A stretch of 51,849 nt of DNA from Thaumarchaeota archaeon casp-thauma4. GTDB taxonomy: Archaea > Thermoproteota > Nitrososphaeria > Nitrososphaerales > Nitrosopumilaceae. Below the pieces are notes generated by a model. That model did no database searches and was not told where the DNA came from. It saw only the letters and a list, made by a program, of their open reading frames with translations. The stretch is from positions 1-51,849 of the forward strand of contig LFEZ01000019.1 of the NCBI GenBank assembly GCA_001510295.1. Direction: 5' to 3'. The position numbers and the translations under genes are program-made. Below, in pieces: positions 17,315 through 27,129 of the stretch (within the stretch, counting starts at the first letter, position 1; each line of letters starts with the position of its first letter).

Positions 17315-17839
17315 ATGAGTTCAAATTCTGATGCATCTGACATTCTTGATGAAATATTGGAGTATTCAAAAAAACCTACAAGCACACCTGAACCACAATC
17401 TGAACCACAATCTACAAGCACACCTGAACCACAATCTGAACCACAACCTACAAGCACACCAGAACCACAACCTACAAGCACACCAGAACCACAACCTACA
17501 AGCACACCTGAACCACAATCTGCAGATGACACAAACTTTACAAAAAAACCATTTACTCGAGAAGAAAAACCTACGCGAAAATTAATTTTGGTAGGCATGA
17601 AACCTTTGATCACATATGTCAATTCAACATTAATGCAATTATCGACTTTGCCTACTGTAACAATTAAAGCAAGAGGCCAACTTATTACTCAGGCTGTAGA
17701 TGTATCCCAATTCATTATGAAACGTATGTATTCTATTGGTTATCATATATCTGATGTAAGAATTTCATCTGATGCACTAGAATCTAGAGATGGAAAAACC
17801 CGTAATGTTTCTACCATTGAGATTGATATCTCCAAATAA
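17315..17839 (+). CDS. alba: Alba-family chromatin/RNA-binding protein with Pro-rich N-terminal arm
   Basis: A 174-aa protein. The C-terminal ~90 residues are an Alba domain: TRKLILVGMKPLITYVNST, then VTIKARGQLITQAVDVSQF and a closing strand STIEIDIS; the basic loop and dimer helix are recognisable. Alba binds DNA and RNA as dimers and is a main nucleoid protein. Residues about 24-70 are repeats of the type TSTPEPQ(SEPQ), an acidic, disordered extension absent from the usual ~90-aa Alba proteins. The repeat is also visible in the DNA (17378-17520). Confidence 0.88.
   Translation: MSSNSDASDILDEILEYSKKPTSTPEPQSEPQSTSTPEPQSEPQPTSTPEPQPTSTPEPQPTSTPEPQSADDTNFTKKPFTREEKPTRKLILVGMKPLITYVNSTLMQLSTLPTVTIKARGQLITQAVDVSQFIMKRMYSIGYHISDVRISSDALESRDGKTRNVSTIEIDISK
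17378..17520. repeat. coding tandem repeats (TSTPEPQ units) in alba
   Basis: Units of about 24 and 36 bp, built from ACAAGCACACC(T/A)GAACCACAA plus an optional TCTGAACCACAA, are repeated five times within the reading frame. Little synonymous change between units suggests recent expansion or frequent length change. Confidence 0.8.
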
Positions 17840-17842
17840 TCG

Positions 17843-18457
17843 CTACAATTTTAATAGAAATTCTATTCCAAAATAGATTAAAACTATGCTTAATCCTACA
17901 ATTATAATCTTAAAATTTCTTTTTGAGAGATAATTTTTTGCTTTTGAAGAAAAAGATGCGACAGTAAATAACCACGCATAATCCATCCAGATATGAAATA
18001 AAAACAGAATTACAATTCCGATAATTCCAAAAATTTGTATTGATTCTGAAATTAGTACTAAACCAATTGTTAACCACCATATAATGAAAAATGGATTTAA
18101 TGCACTAAGAAGAATTCCTGTAACAAATGGTCCTTGACCTGGATTTGTTTCTAAACTAAATTTCTGTTTTGTTACTGCTCTAATTTGTAATAAAGCAAAT
18201 CCAAATAATCCTATGGCGCCTAATGCTGTAATTGAAGTTCTAATCTCTGGAATATTTTCAATAGAAAAAAATCCTATCCCTAACAAAAGTATTAATGGAA
18301 ATTCTACAAGTGTATGTCCTACAGCTATTTTTATCCCAGATATTTTTCCTTCACGTAATCCATACATCACATTTGCTGCAAATAATGGACCTGGTGACAT
18401 CACACCTGATGCAGAAATTATTATCACCAATCCTAAAAAACTAAATATTTCTTGCAT
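17843..18457 (-). CDS. LysE/RhtB-family amino-acid exporter
   Basis: A 204-aa membrane protein with about six transmembrane segments. The family signature SGVMSPGPLFAANV is near the N-terminus, followed by GIKIAVGHTLVEFPLILLLG, and LNPFFIIWWLTIG in the middle. LysE proteins export amino acids or similar small molecules by proton exchange; the substrate cannot be read from the sequence. It is convergent with alba and separated from it by three bases. Confidence 0.9.
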   Translation of the reverse strand: MQEIFSFLGLVIIISASGVMSPGPLFAANVMYGLREGKISGIKIAVGHTLVEFPLILLLGIGFFSIENIPEIRTSITALGAIGLFGFALLQIRAVTKQKFSLETNPGQGPFVTGILLSALNPFFIIWWLTIGLVLISESIQIFGIIGIVILFLFHIWMDYAWLFTVASFSSKAKNYLSKRNFKIIIVGLSIVLIYFGIEFLLKL

Positions 18458-18481
18458 ATTAAATTGAATTTAATGTAAATA

Positions 18482-19192
18482 TTAACGATAGATGTGGTCG
18501 CCTAAATCTTTTGTATTTTGCATTGCTTGTTGTAATTGTTCTTCAATAATTTTTGATTCATTCTCTAGTTTTGTCAAGTTACAAGATATGCCTGGGATAA
18601 TCTTAGAAAATGTTTCACATAAATTAGATGTAGCCTTGAAATCTGGAATCTCTTTATTTGAACTTACTAATAATACGATGACATCTAACCCTCGTGTTGC
18701 TCCTTCATTCAATAATATTCCTGATATACCTGGAATTGTTGCATGATCTGCCAATGTGATTCCACTCTCAACAAGTTTTCCTCGTGCATTTCCTGTTGAC
18801 GCAACTCCAAATACATCTAGTTCGTTTGAACCTTTGATTGTTATACTACTGATAATAGTTGAACATTTTTTTTCTTCTGCCCAATCTAACATCATTCTTG
18901 CAGCAGCTCTGTGCATTGTTACATCAAGTGCTAGATACGATGAAAATATTCCGACCTTTAAAGCCTTATTTACAAATATATTGGTTGCATAATATGGCAT
19001 GCCATTTTTAATAATACTAATTGGTGGAAATTTGTCTGAATCAATATTTGCCTGTAGCTCAAAATTATCTGTATTAATCAAAGATTCTGTAGCTATTGCA
19101 CTTGTCATTCCAGATGATGGGAATCCGTTAACGAGTGTACCTCCTTCCAAATTTATTGGTACAATCTCTTTAATTTCTATATCATTACTCAT
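18482..19192 (-). CDS. PAC2-family protein (proteasome assembly chaperone-like)
   Basis: About 236 aa, soluble. Recognised by the PAC2 pattern: GGTLVNGFPSSGMTSAIA near the N-terminus, a central IISSITIKGSNELDVFGVAS and a GISGILLNEGATRGLDVIVL block; the last 35 residues are a coiled-coil helix. Archaeal PAC2 relatives resemble proteasome assembly chaperones, but their role is not firmly established. Start ATG 19192 is preferred over 19213 because a TATA-like ATTTTATATG sits about 26 nt upstream of it. Confidence 0.8.
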   Translation of the reverse strand: MSNDIEIKEIVPINLEGGTLVNGFPSSGMTSAIATESLINTDNFELQANIDSDKFPPISIIKNGMPYYATNIFVNKALKVGIFSSYLALDVTMHRAAARMMLDWAEEKKCSTIISSITIKGSNELDVFGVASTGNARGKLVESGITLADHATIPGISGILLNEGATRGLDVIVLLVSSNKEIPDFKATSNLCETFSKIIPGISCNLTKLENESKIIEEQLQQAMQNTKDLGDHIYR

Positions 19193-19272
19193 ACTATACT
19201 CAATATATCGCATATAAAATAATTTATCTTTCTAGGAAAACTTTAAACTACAAGTAATTCACAATTTGACGA

Positions 19273-20367
19273 ATGCCTGAAAAAATTAAAGTTGGATTAG
19301 TTGGTTTGGGAAACTGTTTTTCTGGGCTTATTCAAGGAATTGAATATTATTCTAAAAACCCTTCTCAGAAGGTAACTGGTATAATACATGAAAATTTATG
19401 TGATTATACTATTCATGATATTGAATTTGTTGCTGGATTTGATGTCGGTGCAAATAAGGTTGGAAAACCAATCAATGATGCCATTTATGAATCGCCAAAT
19501 ATGGTAAATTGGATTGATAAAAATGACATGCCTAAAGCAAACGGAAATGTCTATGAAAGTCCTGCTCTTGACGGTGTTGGCATATGGGTGGAAAACAAGG
19601 TCAAACCAATTGAAAGTGGAAAATCTGACTCTGAATTACGTGAAGAAATAATCAAAATTTTAAAAGAAACTGGTGTTGAAATTATAGTTTCATATCTTCC
19701 TGTAGGGTCTGAAAAGGCAACTCAATTTTGGGCTCAAGTTTGTTTGGATACAAATACTGCATTTGTTAATTGCATGCCTGCATTTATTGCATCTGATAAG
19801 GAATGGGCTCAGAAGTTCACTGATAAGAATATTCCAATTATTGGTGATGACATTAAAGGTCAGGTTGGAGCAACTATTGTTCATAGAACTCTTGCACGAT
19901 TATGTGTTGAACGTGGAACGAAGATAGAAAAAACTTATCAAATTAACGTTGGCGGAAATACGGATTTTTTGAACATGAAAGAACAAGAGCGTCTTGTTAG
20001 TAAAAAAATATCTAAAACCGAGAGCGTTCAAAGTCAACTGATTGATAGATTAGATGATGATAATATCTATGTAGGACCTTCAGACTTTATTCCTTTCTTA
20101 GGTAATACAAAACTCATGTTCATGAGAATTGAAGGTAGACAATGGGCAAATATTCCGTATAATATGGAAGTCCGTTTAGAGGTAGATGACAAGGCAAATT
20201 CTGCTGGAATAGTTATTGATGCTATAAGACTTGCAAAAATCGCTCTTGATCGTGGTATGGGTGGTCCAATCATATCTGCATCTGCATATCTAATGAAACA
20301 TCCAATACAACAAATGACAGATCCTGTTGCAAAAACTGAAGTCGAAAATTTTGTAAAAGGCAAATAA
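19273..20367 (+). CDS. ino1: inositol-3-phosphate synthase
   Basis: A 364-aa NAD-dependent enzyme that converts glucose 6-phosphate to inositol 3-phosphate, the first step toward archaeal inositol phospholipids and solutes. NAD-binding motif VGLVGLGNCFSG at residues ~8-19; further family blocks are AFVNCMPAFIASD, IPIIGDDIKGQVGAT and SPALDG-type segments; the catalytic KxQ/N-like region (GGNTDFLNMKEQERLVSKK) is near residue 235. The length matches the short archaeal form. Confidence 0.93.
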   Translation: MPEKIKVGLVGLGNCFSGLIQGIEYYSKNPSQKVTGIIHENLCDYTIHDIEFVAGFDVGANKVGKPINDAIYESPNMVNWIDKNDMPKANGNVYESPALDGVGIWVENKVKPIESGKSDSELREEIIKILKETGVEIIVSYLPVGSEKATQFWAQVCLDTNTAFVNCMPAFIASDKEWAQKFTDKNIPIIGDDIKGQVGATIVHRTLARLCVERGTKIEKTYQINVGGNTDFLNMKEQERLVSKKISKTESVQSQLIDRLDDDNIYVGPSDFIPFLGNTKLMFMRIEGRQWANIPYNMEVRLEVDDKANSAGIVIDAIRLAKIALDRGMGGPIISASAYLMKHPIQQMTDPVAKTEVENFVKGK

Positions 20368-20463
20368 CTCATCTAATCTTATTCACAACACTACAAAGTT
20401 TGTTAGCAAAGTCAAAATTACTTGTTAATGTAAATTATGCAACTCTACATGCTAAGATCTGTA

Positions 20464-23400
20464 ATGGTTCATGTGGAAAAAGTTGAGATCTTTGGTTTCA
20501 AATCATTTGGATTCACGAATACGATTATAGATTTTGAACCTGGTTTGGTATCCATTTCTGGACCTAATGGTTCCGGTAAAAGTAACATATTAGATGCAAT
20601 TACTTTTGCACTTGGAGAAAATAGAGCAAAGGTAATGCGTGCACCAAATTTACGTGGTCTTATACATGATGTTGAAGGCACAACAAGACGCGGACCAAAA
20701 ATTGCTAGAACTAGTGTTCATTTTAATAATCTAGATAGAAAAATTCCAGTTGATTCGGATATTGTTACAATTACAAGAGAAATGAATGAAAAAGGAGATA
20801 GCATTTACTATCTTAACAAAAAGCAAGCCATACGTTCAAAAATTCTCGATCTTATGGAAATTACAAATGCTGGTTTAAATCAAATTAACAACGTCCAACA
20901 AGGAACTGTTACCAGAATTTCTGAAATGACCTCTGAAGAAAAAAGAATTGTAATAGAGGATTTAATTGGTCTTTCTACTTTTGATGAAAAGAAAAAGGAC
21001 GCCGAAAAACAATTGACAGATGCAGATCATAAACTAGAGATTGCAATGGCTAAGATGGGTGAAGTAAAGAAAAGAATTGATGAATTAGAAGAAGAACGAA
21101 ATAAAAAACTTCGACACGACTTACTTGAACGTGAATTAAATCGTTATCGTGCGATATCTGCTGCAGCAAACCTAAAAACAATCCAATCTGAAAAAATATC
21201 TAAAGATAAGACCCTAAACTCATTAAATTCTGAAATAAAACACCTTGAAGAAGAACGGGCTGATCTTAGAAAAGACGCCGCAGAAATTAGAAAACAAAAA
21301 ACTGAATTCATGGGTGAAGTTAATGCATATAATAAATCAAAATCTGAAATAGAGACAAAATTAAGCCATGAACGACGAAACTTTGATGACGCAGACAGTT
21401 TAATCAAAACAAGTACAAATCGTTTAACTGTAATTGACAGTAATCTGCCAAATCACAAAGCGAATCTTGATAATTTACAAATACAAAAATCATTTTCTGA
21501 ATCTCAAATATCATATTTTAAAGATAAAATAAATAATCTTCGTGAAACTGAAAAATCTTTTGATGAGAAAACAAACCATCTCAGAATTCAAAAAACTGAA
21601 GCGTTACGAAAACAATCTCAAGTTATAACTCAAAAACATGACGTTGATCAAAAAATCCAACGCTTAACTGATAAAATAACTGAAACAAAATTGGGAGTTG
21701 GAGAATTTGTATCTGCGTCTACAAATATAACTGAAAAACTTTCATCTAATAAAGAAAAATATAATACACTTTTACAGAGTTTTGAAACATTAGAAAAACA
21801 AAAAATAAAACTTGAACGTATAATTGAAAATCATAAAAATTCTATATCTGAAATCAATTTACGAATAAAAAAATTCATTGATGATAAAGCAAGATCTGAA
21901 CATGACATAAATGAACTGTCTGAATTAATAGATGCATCATCTAAAGGTGCAAACAAATATGAAACAAAAATTAAGTTTGCAAAAGGAATAATGCATGAAG
22001 ACTATTCAATCTCAAAACTTAAGCATAGTACACAAGATTTCGGAATAGAAGGTTTAGTTTATGAAATACTTTCTTGGGATAAAAAATATGAGCGTGCATC
22101 TCTTGCAGTTTGTTCTAATTGGATAAAAGCTGTAGTTGTAAAAGATTTTGAATCTCTTATTTCTCTCGCTGAATTTGTTACAGACAAAAAACTACCAAAA
22201 CTCAAAATTATTCCATTAGGATCAATTCCTGAAGTACAAATTGAATCTCCAAAACAAACTGGTGTGTTAGGTATCTTGTCTGATTACGTTAAATGTGAAC
22301 CAAAATTTCTGCCGCTCAAAAATTTCCTTTTTGGAAATGTGGTATTGGTTGAATCACGAAATACTGCAATTCAATTATCAAAATCTGGATTCAAAACAAT
22401 TACTATCTCTGGCGAATATTTTGAAGCAAAAATAACTGCTGTTACTATTGACAATAACTCAAAAATCTCAAAATTGACCAAAATTATCAACATGAGTGAT
22501 TCAGTTGAAGGACTTCAACAAATGATTGCTGCATTAAGGCAAACAGTCACAAAAAAGAAAAATCGTGCAATAAAGCTGGATTTACTCGTAAAAAATTATG
22601 AAAAAAGACTTTCTTTATCTGAAGTTGGACTGGCAACTACTATCGATAGTCTTTCTGAATTGAAAACTCGAATGTCTCAAATATCGAATAACCAAAAATC
22701 ATTTGAATCTAGAATTAATCACCTGCAAAGAACACAAGAACGATTTTCCAGAGAATTAATTAATCGCAAATCTCATTTAGAATCTTTGCAATCTCAAACT
22801 AAACTTGTTAAAGATAATTATGCAGAACCTCAAATGGATAGAATTGCAAATGAACTTACATTTGTTAATGAGGAAATTGTTGAACAAGACACAAAACTAG
22901 CTCCAATACAAAGTGAACTAAAACAAAAACAATCTCATCTTGCTGAGTTGATGGCACATGATACAAAAATTACTACGGAAAAGAAAAATCTCCAACATAC
23001 ATGTTCATCGATGAGCCAAGAAAAATATCATTTAGAAGTTGATATACGACGGGCAACAAAAGATAAAGAAACTGCTGAATCTGAACTTGTCAAACTACGT
23101 GATGAGGAACAAAAACTTATTTTGACTTCCGGTACTTCTGTAGAAACAATGTCTAAATTTGATAATAGTCTTGATAATTTGAATTCTAAGGAACGTGATT
23201 TGACAAAAGAAATTACCTCTCATGAACGAAACACTGATGCCTTGAATCGTGATCTTACTGATCTACGTCAAAAAGAATCTAAAATAACCTCACTTCTTGC
23301 TACATTTGGATTTGATAATACTATAGATGTATTTGATGTTGAATCCACCATTTCCTCTCTCGAATCTGAACAAAATCGTATAAAAAATTCTCTTAATGCT

Positions 23401-24000
23401 GGTGCACCATTACAATATGTAGAAATTTCAAATGGATACAAATCCTCATCATCTAAAAAGAATATGCTTGAAAGGGAACGTAATTTTATAGTTGCATTTA
23501 TTGAATCTGTTGAAAAGGACAAGAGACAAACATTTTTGGATGCATTTGATACGGTTGACACTCAAGTAAAAGATGCATTCTCAAAGATGACTGGTGGAAG
23601 TGCATGGCTTGAACTTGAAAATGAAGATGATATCTTTAATTCTGGATTAAATTATATGATTCAATTCCCTGGAAAACCAAAAAGAGAATCCACATCAATT
23701 AGTGGTGGTGAAAAAACTCTTGCCGCAACTGTCTTTATATTGGCACTTCAAAAATTAAATCCCTCTCCATTCTACCTGTTTGATGAAGTTGATGCACATC
23801 TTGATGCACCAAATACTGAAAAATTATCTAATATAATTAAAGAAAGATCTGAAGGTAGTCAATTCATTATGGTTTCACTTAAGGATTCTGTTGTAGAAAA
23901 AGCACGTCTAATTTATGGTGTATTCCCAAAACATGGTGTATCACATGTTGTAAAATACAAAGATAAGCGATTATTATCTTCTCTAGAAAGTCAGCAATAG
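20464..24000 (+). CDS. smc: chromosome segregation protein SMC
   Basis: About 1178 aa, a complete SMC ATPase. N-terminal Walker A (GPNGSGKSN), two long coiled coils (about residues 165-490 and 660-1000), a hinge domain between them (about 500-640, with GIEGLVYEILSW and WIKAVVVKDF), then the C-terminal signature SISGGEKTLAA and Walker B FYLFDEVDAHLD. It forms condensin-like dimers that organise and separate chromosomes. ATG at 20437, 20449 and 20464 are in frame; 20464 fits an AT box at 20431-20437 and starts directly with the SMC N-terminal strand. ScpA/ScpB are not adjacent. Confidence 0.95.
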   Translation: MVHVEKVEIFGFKSFGFTNTIIDFEPGLVSISGPNGSGKSNILDAITFALGENRAKVMRAPNLRGLIHDVEGTTRRGPKIARTSVHFNNLDRKIPVDSDIVTITREMNEKGDSIYYLNKKQAIRSKILDLMEITNAGLNQINNVQQGTVTRISEMTSEEKRIVIEDLIGLSTFDEKKKDAEKQLTDADHKLEIAMAKMGEVKKRIDELEEERNKKLRHDLLERELNRYRAISAAANLKTIQSEKISKDKTLNSLNSEIKHLEEERADLRKDAAEIRKQKTEFMGEVNAYNKSKSEIETKLSHERRNFDDADSLIKTSTNRLTVIDSNLPNHKANLDNLQIQKSFSESQISYFKDKINNLRETEKSFDEKTNHLRIQKTEALRKQSQVITQKHDVDQKIQRLTDKITETKLGVGEFVSASTNITEKLSSNKEKYNTLLQSFETLEKQKIKLERIIENHKNSISEINLRIKKFIDDKARSEHDINELSELIDASSKGANKYETKIKFAKGIMHEDYSISKLKHSTQDFGIEGLVYEILSWDKKYERASLAVCSNWIKAVVVKDFESLISLAEFVTDKKLPKLKIIPLGSIPEVQIESPKQTGVLGILSDYVKCEPKFLPLKNFLFGNVVLVESRNTAIQLSKSGFKTITISGEYFEAKITAVTIDNNSKISKLTKIINMSDSVEGLQQMIAALRQTVTKKKNRAIKLDLLVKNYEKRLSLSEVGLATTIDSLSELKTRMSQISNNQKSFESRINHLQRTQERFSRELINRKSHLESLQSQTKLVKDNYAEPQMDRIANELTFVNEEIVEQDTKLAPIQSELKQKQSHLAELMAHDTKITTEKKNLQHTCSSMSQEKYHLEVDIRRATKDKETAESELVKLRDEEQKLILTSGTSVETMSKFDNSLDNLNSKERDLTKEITSHERNTDALNRDLTDLRQKESKITSLLATFGFDNTIDVFDVESTISSLESEQNRIKNSLNAGAPLQYVEISNGYKSSSSKKNMLERERNFIVAFIESVEKDKRQTFLDAFDTVDTQVKDAFSKMTGGSAWLELENEDDIFNSGLNYMIQFPGKPKRESTSISGGEKTLAATVFILALQKLNPSPFYLFDEVDAHLDAPNTEKLSNIIKERSEGSQFIMVSLKDSVVEKARLIYGVFPKHGVSHVVKYKDKRLLSSLESQQ

Positions 24001-24873
24001 TTATTTTTCTGATAATTTTGCAATGTATGCTATAATTCCTGTGTAATCTATATCCCCAAATCCTGCATCTTTTGCATCTGCGTAAACTTTTCTTGCAAGT
24101 TTGGCCATTGGTAGTTCTGCATTACATGAATCTGCTGTATCGTTAATTGTATCGAGATCTTTTTTCAAATTAGCAAGTGTAAATGTTGGTTCATAACTCT
24201 CTTTGATCATCTTATAGGCTTTGCCTTCACTCATACCTGTTTTAAAATAAGTTGAATTCAAAATTTTCAAAAATATTTCTGGATCATACCCTGCTTTCTT
24301 TGTTAATGTAATTCCTTCTGAAAGCGATAATGCAAGCATAGAAATTTGTAAATTCATTGCAAGTTTAATTGAATGCGCCGTACCTGTATTTCCCAAGTAA
24401 AACGTTTGTTCTGCTATTGAATCAAAAACTTTTTTAAATTTTTCAAAAATTCTTTTCTCTCCTGATGCCATTAATACTAATCTTCCATCAATTGCAACAT
24501 TTGGGCCTCCCATGACAGGAATTTCCAAGTAATCTGTGCCTGTTATAGTAACTTTTTCTGAAATCTCTTTGGTTGAATTTGGATTTACTGTACTCATATC
24601 TGCAATACACATTCCATCATGTCTTCCTGCTATTATTCCAGAATCACTAAAAATTACATCATTCAGCGCATCTCCATCTTTCACTACTGTTATCACTAAA
24701 TCTGAATTCTCCGCAACATGTTTGGGGGATTTAACAACTGTCGCTCCATTTTTTTTAAGATTTTCAGTTTTTTGCTTAGTTCTGTTAAAAACTACCACCT
24801 CGTAACCTACATCAAGTAAATGCAACCCTACCGCTTCTCCTAAAATTCCTGTTCCTACAATGCCTATTTTCAT
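24001..24873 (-). CDS. NAD(P)-dependent beta-hydroxyacid dehydrogenase (HIBADH/GLYR family)
   Basis: A 290-aa member of the 3-hydroxyisobutyrate / 6-phosphogluconate dehydrogenase superfamily. N-terminal Rossmann motif GIVGTGILGEAVGLHLL, substrate-loop block DYLEIPVMGGPNVAIDGRL and the catalytic-lysine helix GTAHSIKLAMNLQISML. Reduces or oxidises a short beta-hydroxy acid or a succinic/glyoxylic semialdehyde; the exact substrate is unknown. The ATG shares one base with the stop of the upstream gene (TAATG), which fixes the start and implies translational coupling. Confidence 0.88.
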   Translation of the reverse strand: MKIGIVGTGILGEAVGLHLLDVGYEVVVFNRTKQKTENLKKNGATVVKSPKHVAENSDLVITVVKDGDALNDVIFSDSGIIAGRHDGMCIADMSTVNPNSTKEISEKVTITGTDYLEIPVMGGPNVAIDGRLVLMASGEKRIFEKFKKVFDSIAEQTFYLGNTGTAHSIKLAMNLQISMLALSLSEGITLTKKAGYDPEIFLKILNSTYFKTGMSEGKAYKMIKESYEPTFTLANLKKDLDTINDTADSCNAELPMAKLARKVYADAKDAGFGDIDYTGIIAYIAKLSEK

Positions 24874-25259
24874 TATCTTCTTTCTTCCTCTACTAGTTCC
24901 CAATCGCCTTTTCCAATTCTTGGTGCAGTGAATTTCAAATGACCTATAATTCTATCTCCTTTTCTGACCATTGCAAAATCAGCTTTTTTTGTACTGTAAA
25001 CTTTCTCTTTAGCCTTGTATCCTCCTTCTATGACTTTAACTCTAAATTTTTTACTTGCTTTAACGATTAAACTTCTTGCTGTCTTTACATCTCCCATCCA
25101 TGCAAACATTTCAAATGTACCAAAATTTTCTGTTTTAATCACGTAATCGTACAATCTAGCTTCAAATTTCATTTTTCGTTTCTTTGCTTCTTCGTTAAGC
25201 CATTGTACAAGTTCATCTCCAGAACCATTTTCTGAACCAAAAGTTTCTGATTCTCTCAT
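24873..25259 (-). CDS. hypothetical soluble protein coupled to dehydrogenase gene
   Basis: A 128-aa, basic, mixed alpha/beta protein; N-terminal acidic residues, then a helix rich in Lys and Glu (WLNEEAKKRKMKFEARL) and several strands. Not recognised. It overlaps the dehydrogenase start by one base and follows the zinc-ribbon gene, so the three genes 25502-24001 probably form one operon. Confidence 0.6.
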   Translation of the reverse strand: MRESETFGSENGSGDELVQWLNEEAKKRKMKFEARLYDYVIKTENFGTFEMFAWMGDVKTARSLIVKASKKFRVKVIEGGYKAKEKVYSTKKADFAMVRKGDRIIGHLKFTAPRIGKGDWELVEEERR

Positions 25260-25289
25260 GATTTATCATTAATTTTACTATACATGAAG

Positions 25290-25502
25290 TTATCTTGGAG
25301 GTCCCCATGTTTCTTCAATAGTGGTTTTTCCATTTTCAGTGTAAACAAAATATTTTTTTCCACATCTAAAACACTGCCAAACAAATTTTCCTTTTTCTTT
25401 ATTTTGATATTGCATGGGCAAAAAACAGGTAGTACAATCAAGTGATTCTGGAATCTCTCTAGAATCGATTACAGGTAATTCTTTTCTCTTTTTTTCTTGC
25501 AT
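25290..25502 (-). CDS. small zinc-ribbon protein
   Basis: A 70-aa protein with CTTC ... CFRC (two CxxC knuckles about 20 residues apart, in LDCTTCFLPM and WQCFRCGKKYF), a classic zinc ribbon, followed by YVYTENGK-like strand residues and GPPR at the end. Such small ribbons bind nucleic acid or act as subunits of transcription or translation complexes; the specific role is unknown. A second open frame on the same strand is a shadow. Confidence 0.75.
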   Translation of the reverse strand: MQEKKRKELPVIDSREIPESLDCTTCFLPMQYQNKEKGKFVWQCFRCGKKYFVYTENGKTTIEETWGPPR

Positions 25503-25596
25503 TCTCTTCTAATTGTGATTTTTAGATGTAGATATCTGATTTGTATAAGAAATATACAATTGGGATTGAAAGTTAACTCAATTCACATATTTGTAA

Positions 25597-27039
25597 TTAG
25601 TATCCTCTTGCAAATAGGGGTCTGACGATACTCTGATTTGAACATTTTATACATTTTGAACTTGTGTCGCTTGCATCTTCAGTAATCACTCTCACATCTG
25701 CACTTGTTTCTTCCTTAATCTTCTCTTCACACTCTGGGTTATTACAAATTGGAGCCTTAATCAGTCGTCCTTTTTCCAATTCCATCTTGAAGTCATCATA
25801 TGTGTTGACTTCTACTGTTCTATCTTCTAAAATCTTTTTAGCATCTGAAAACATATCTTGATGAATTCTATCTAATTCTGAAACTACTCGCTCCACAAGA
25901 CCTATAATCATTTGTTCGTCTTTCTGACGATTATGTCTTCTTGCAAATATCACTTGATTTTTTTCTAAATCTTTTGGCCCGATTTCAATTCTTAATGGAA
26001 TTCCTTTCATTTCCCAATCATTAAATTTGAAACCAGGCGTAAGCTGTTCTCTATTATCAACTTGAACTCTAATTTTGGCATCTCTTAATTTATCTTCAAT
26101 TTCTTTTGATATCTTCTGAATTTTTTCTTTATCTTCATCTGAATAATAAATTGGAATTATAATTACTTGAATTGGTGCTACTCTTGGTGGTAAAACTAAT
26201 CCTCTATCATCTCCATGAACCATAATCATACCTCCGATCAATCTCCATGAAACTCCCCATGATGTTTGCCATGCATAACTCTCTACATTTTGTTTATCTG
26301 CAAATTTGACCTCAAATGGTTTTGAAAAATTTTGTCCAAGAAAATGTGATGTGCCCATCTGTAATGCCTTGCCATCTGGCATTAGCGACTCCATAGTGAA
26401 AGTGTAAACCGCACCTACAAATTTTTCTTTTTCTGATTTTTTTCCGATAATTACGGGAATTGCTAATTCGTCTTCAACTGTTTTTTTATATAATTCCAAA
26501 ATATCCATAACTTCTTTTTCTGCTTCATCGCTGTTTGTGTGAACTGTATGTCCTTCTTGCCATAGAAATTCTGATGTTCTCAAAAATGGTTTTGTTGCTT
26601 TAATTTCTGCTCTTAGTGCTGTATTCCAAAAGTTAATTTTCAATGGTAAATCTCTCCAACTTCTAATCCATTTTGAAAATAATGTATAAGCTAAAGTTTC
26701 TGAGGTTGGTCTTAATGCTAATCTATCTCCTAGTTCACTTTCACCTGATTTAGTTACCCAAAATACCTCAGGATTAAATCCTGCAAAATGATCCTTTTCT
26801 TTTGTTAAGAGTGATTCTGGAATTAAAGTTGGCAAAAATCCATTTCTATGACCTGTCGCTGCAAATTTTTTATCAAGTGATGATTTTATTGATTCCCAAA
26901 TTGAATACCCATCTGGTCTTAGAACAATGAATCCTTTGACTGGAGCATAATCCACAAGCTCTGATTTTATGACCGTTTGTGTATACCATTCACTGAAATC
27001 CTCTGATTTTTTTACAGTTATTCCAATCTCTTTTCCCAT
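25597..27039 (-). CDS. proS: prolyl-tRNA synthetase (archaeal/eukaryotic type)
   Basis: A class II synthetase of about 480 aa that charges tRNA-Pro. Motif 2 region RPTSETLAYTLFSKWIRSW and FLRTSEFLWQEGHT, motif 3 in GMIMVHGDDRGLVLPP, an anticodon-binding domain (VIIIPIYY..., VDNREQLTPGFKFNDWE) and the C-terminal zinc-binding domain of this type with CNNPEC and CIKC, ending in Tyr. ATG 27039 is chosen because TATA-like ACTAAATAATT lies about 26 nt upstream; a TTG four codons earlier is less likely. Confidence 0.96.
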   Translation of the reverse strand: MGKEIGITVKKSEDFSEWYTQTVIKSELVDYAPVKGFIVLRPDGYSIWESIKSSLDKKFAATGHRNGFLPTLIPESLLTKEKDHFAGFNPEVFWVTKSGESELGDRLALRPTSETLAYTLFSKWIRSWRDLPLKINFWNTALRAEIKATKPFLRTSEFLWQEGHTVHTNSDEAEKEVMDILELYKKTVEDELAIPVIIGKKSEKEKFVGAVYTFTMESLMPDGKALQMGTSHFLGQNFSKPFEVKFADKQNVESYAWQTSWGVSWRLIGGMIMVHGDDRGLVLPPRVAPIQVIIIPIYYSDEDKEKIQKISKEIEDKLRDAKIRVQVDNREQLTPGFKFNDWEMKGIPLRIEIGPKDLEKNQVIFARRHNRQKDEQMIIGLVERVVSELDRIHQDMFSDAKKILEDRTVEVNTYDDFKMELEKGRLIKAPICNNPECEEKIKEETSADVRVITEDASDTSSKCIKCSNQSIVRPLFARGY

Positions 27040-27129
27040 TTGAAAAGACAAGAATTTTGTAATTATTTAGTCTTGTTTCTATACATTTGAAACCTAGAAT
27101 TATATTGAAAATCATGGGTTAAATTAGAT

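Noticed and set aside
17263-17622. Minus-strand frame with CGSGVLVG repeats
   Set aside because: Complement of the Alba TSTPEPQ repeats; no start or promoter of its own.
25256-25441. Second open frame overlapping the zinc-ribbon gene
   Set aside because: Frame-shifted shadow; the 25290-25502 frame has the paired CxxC motifs and a better start.
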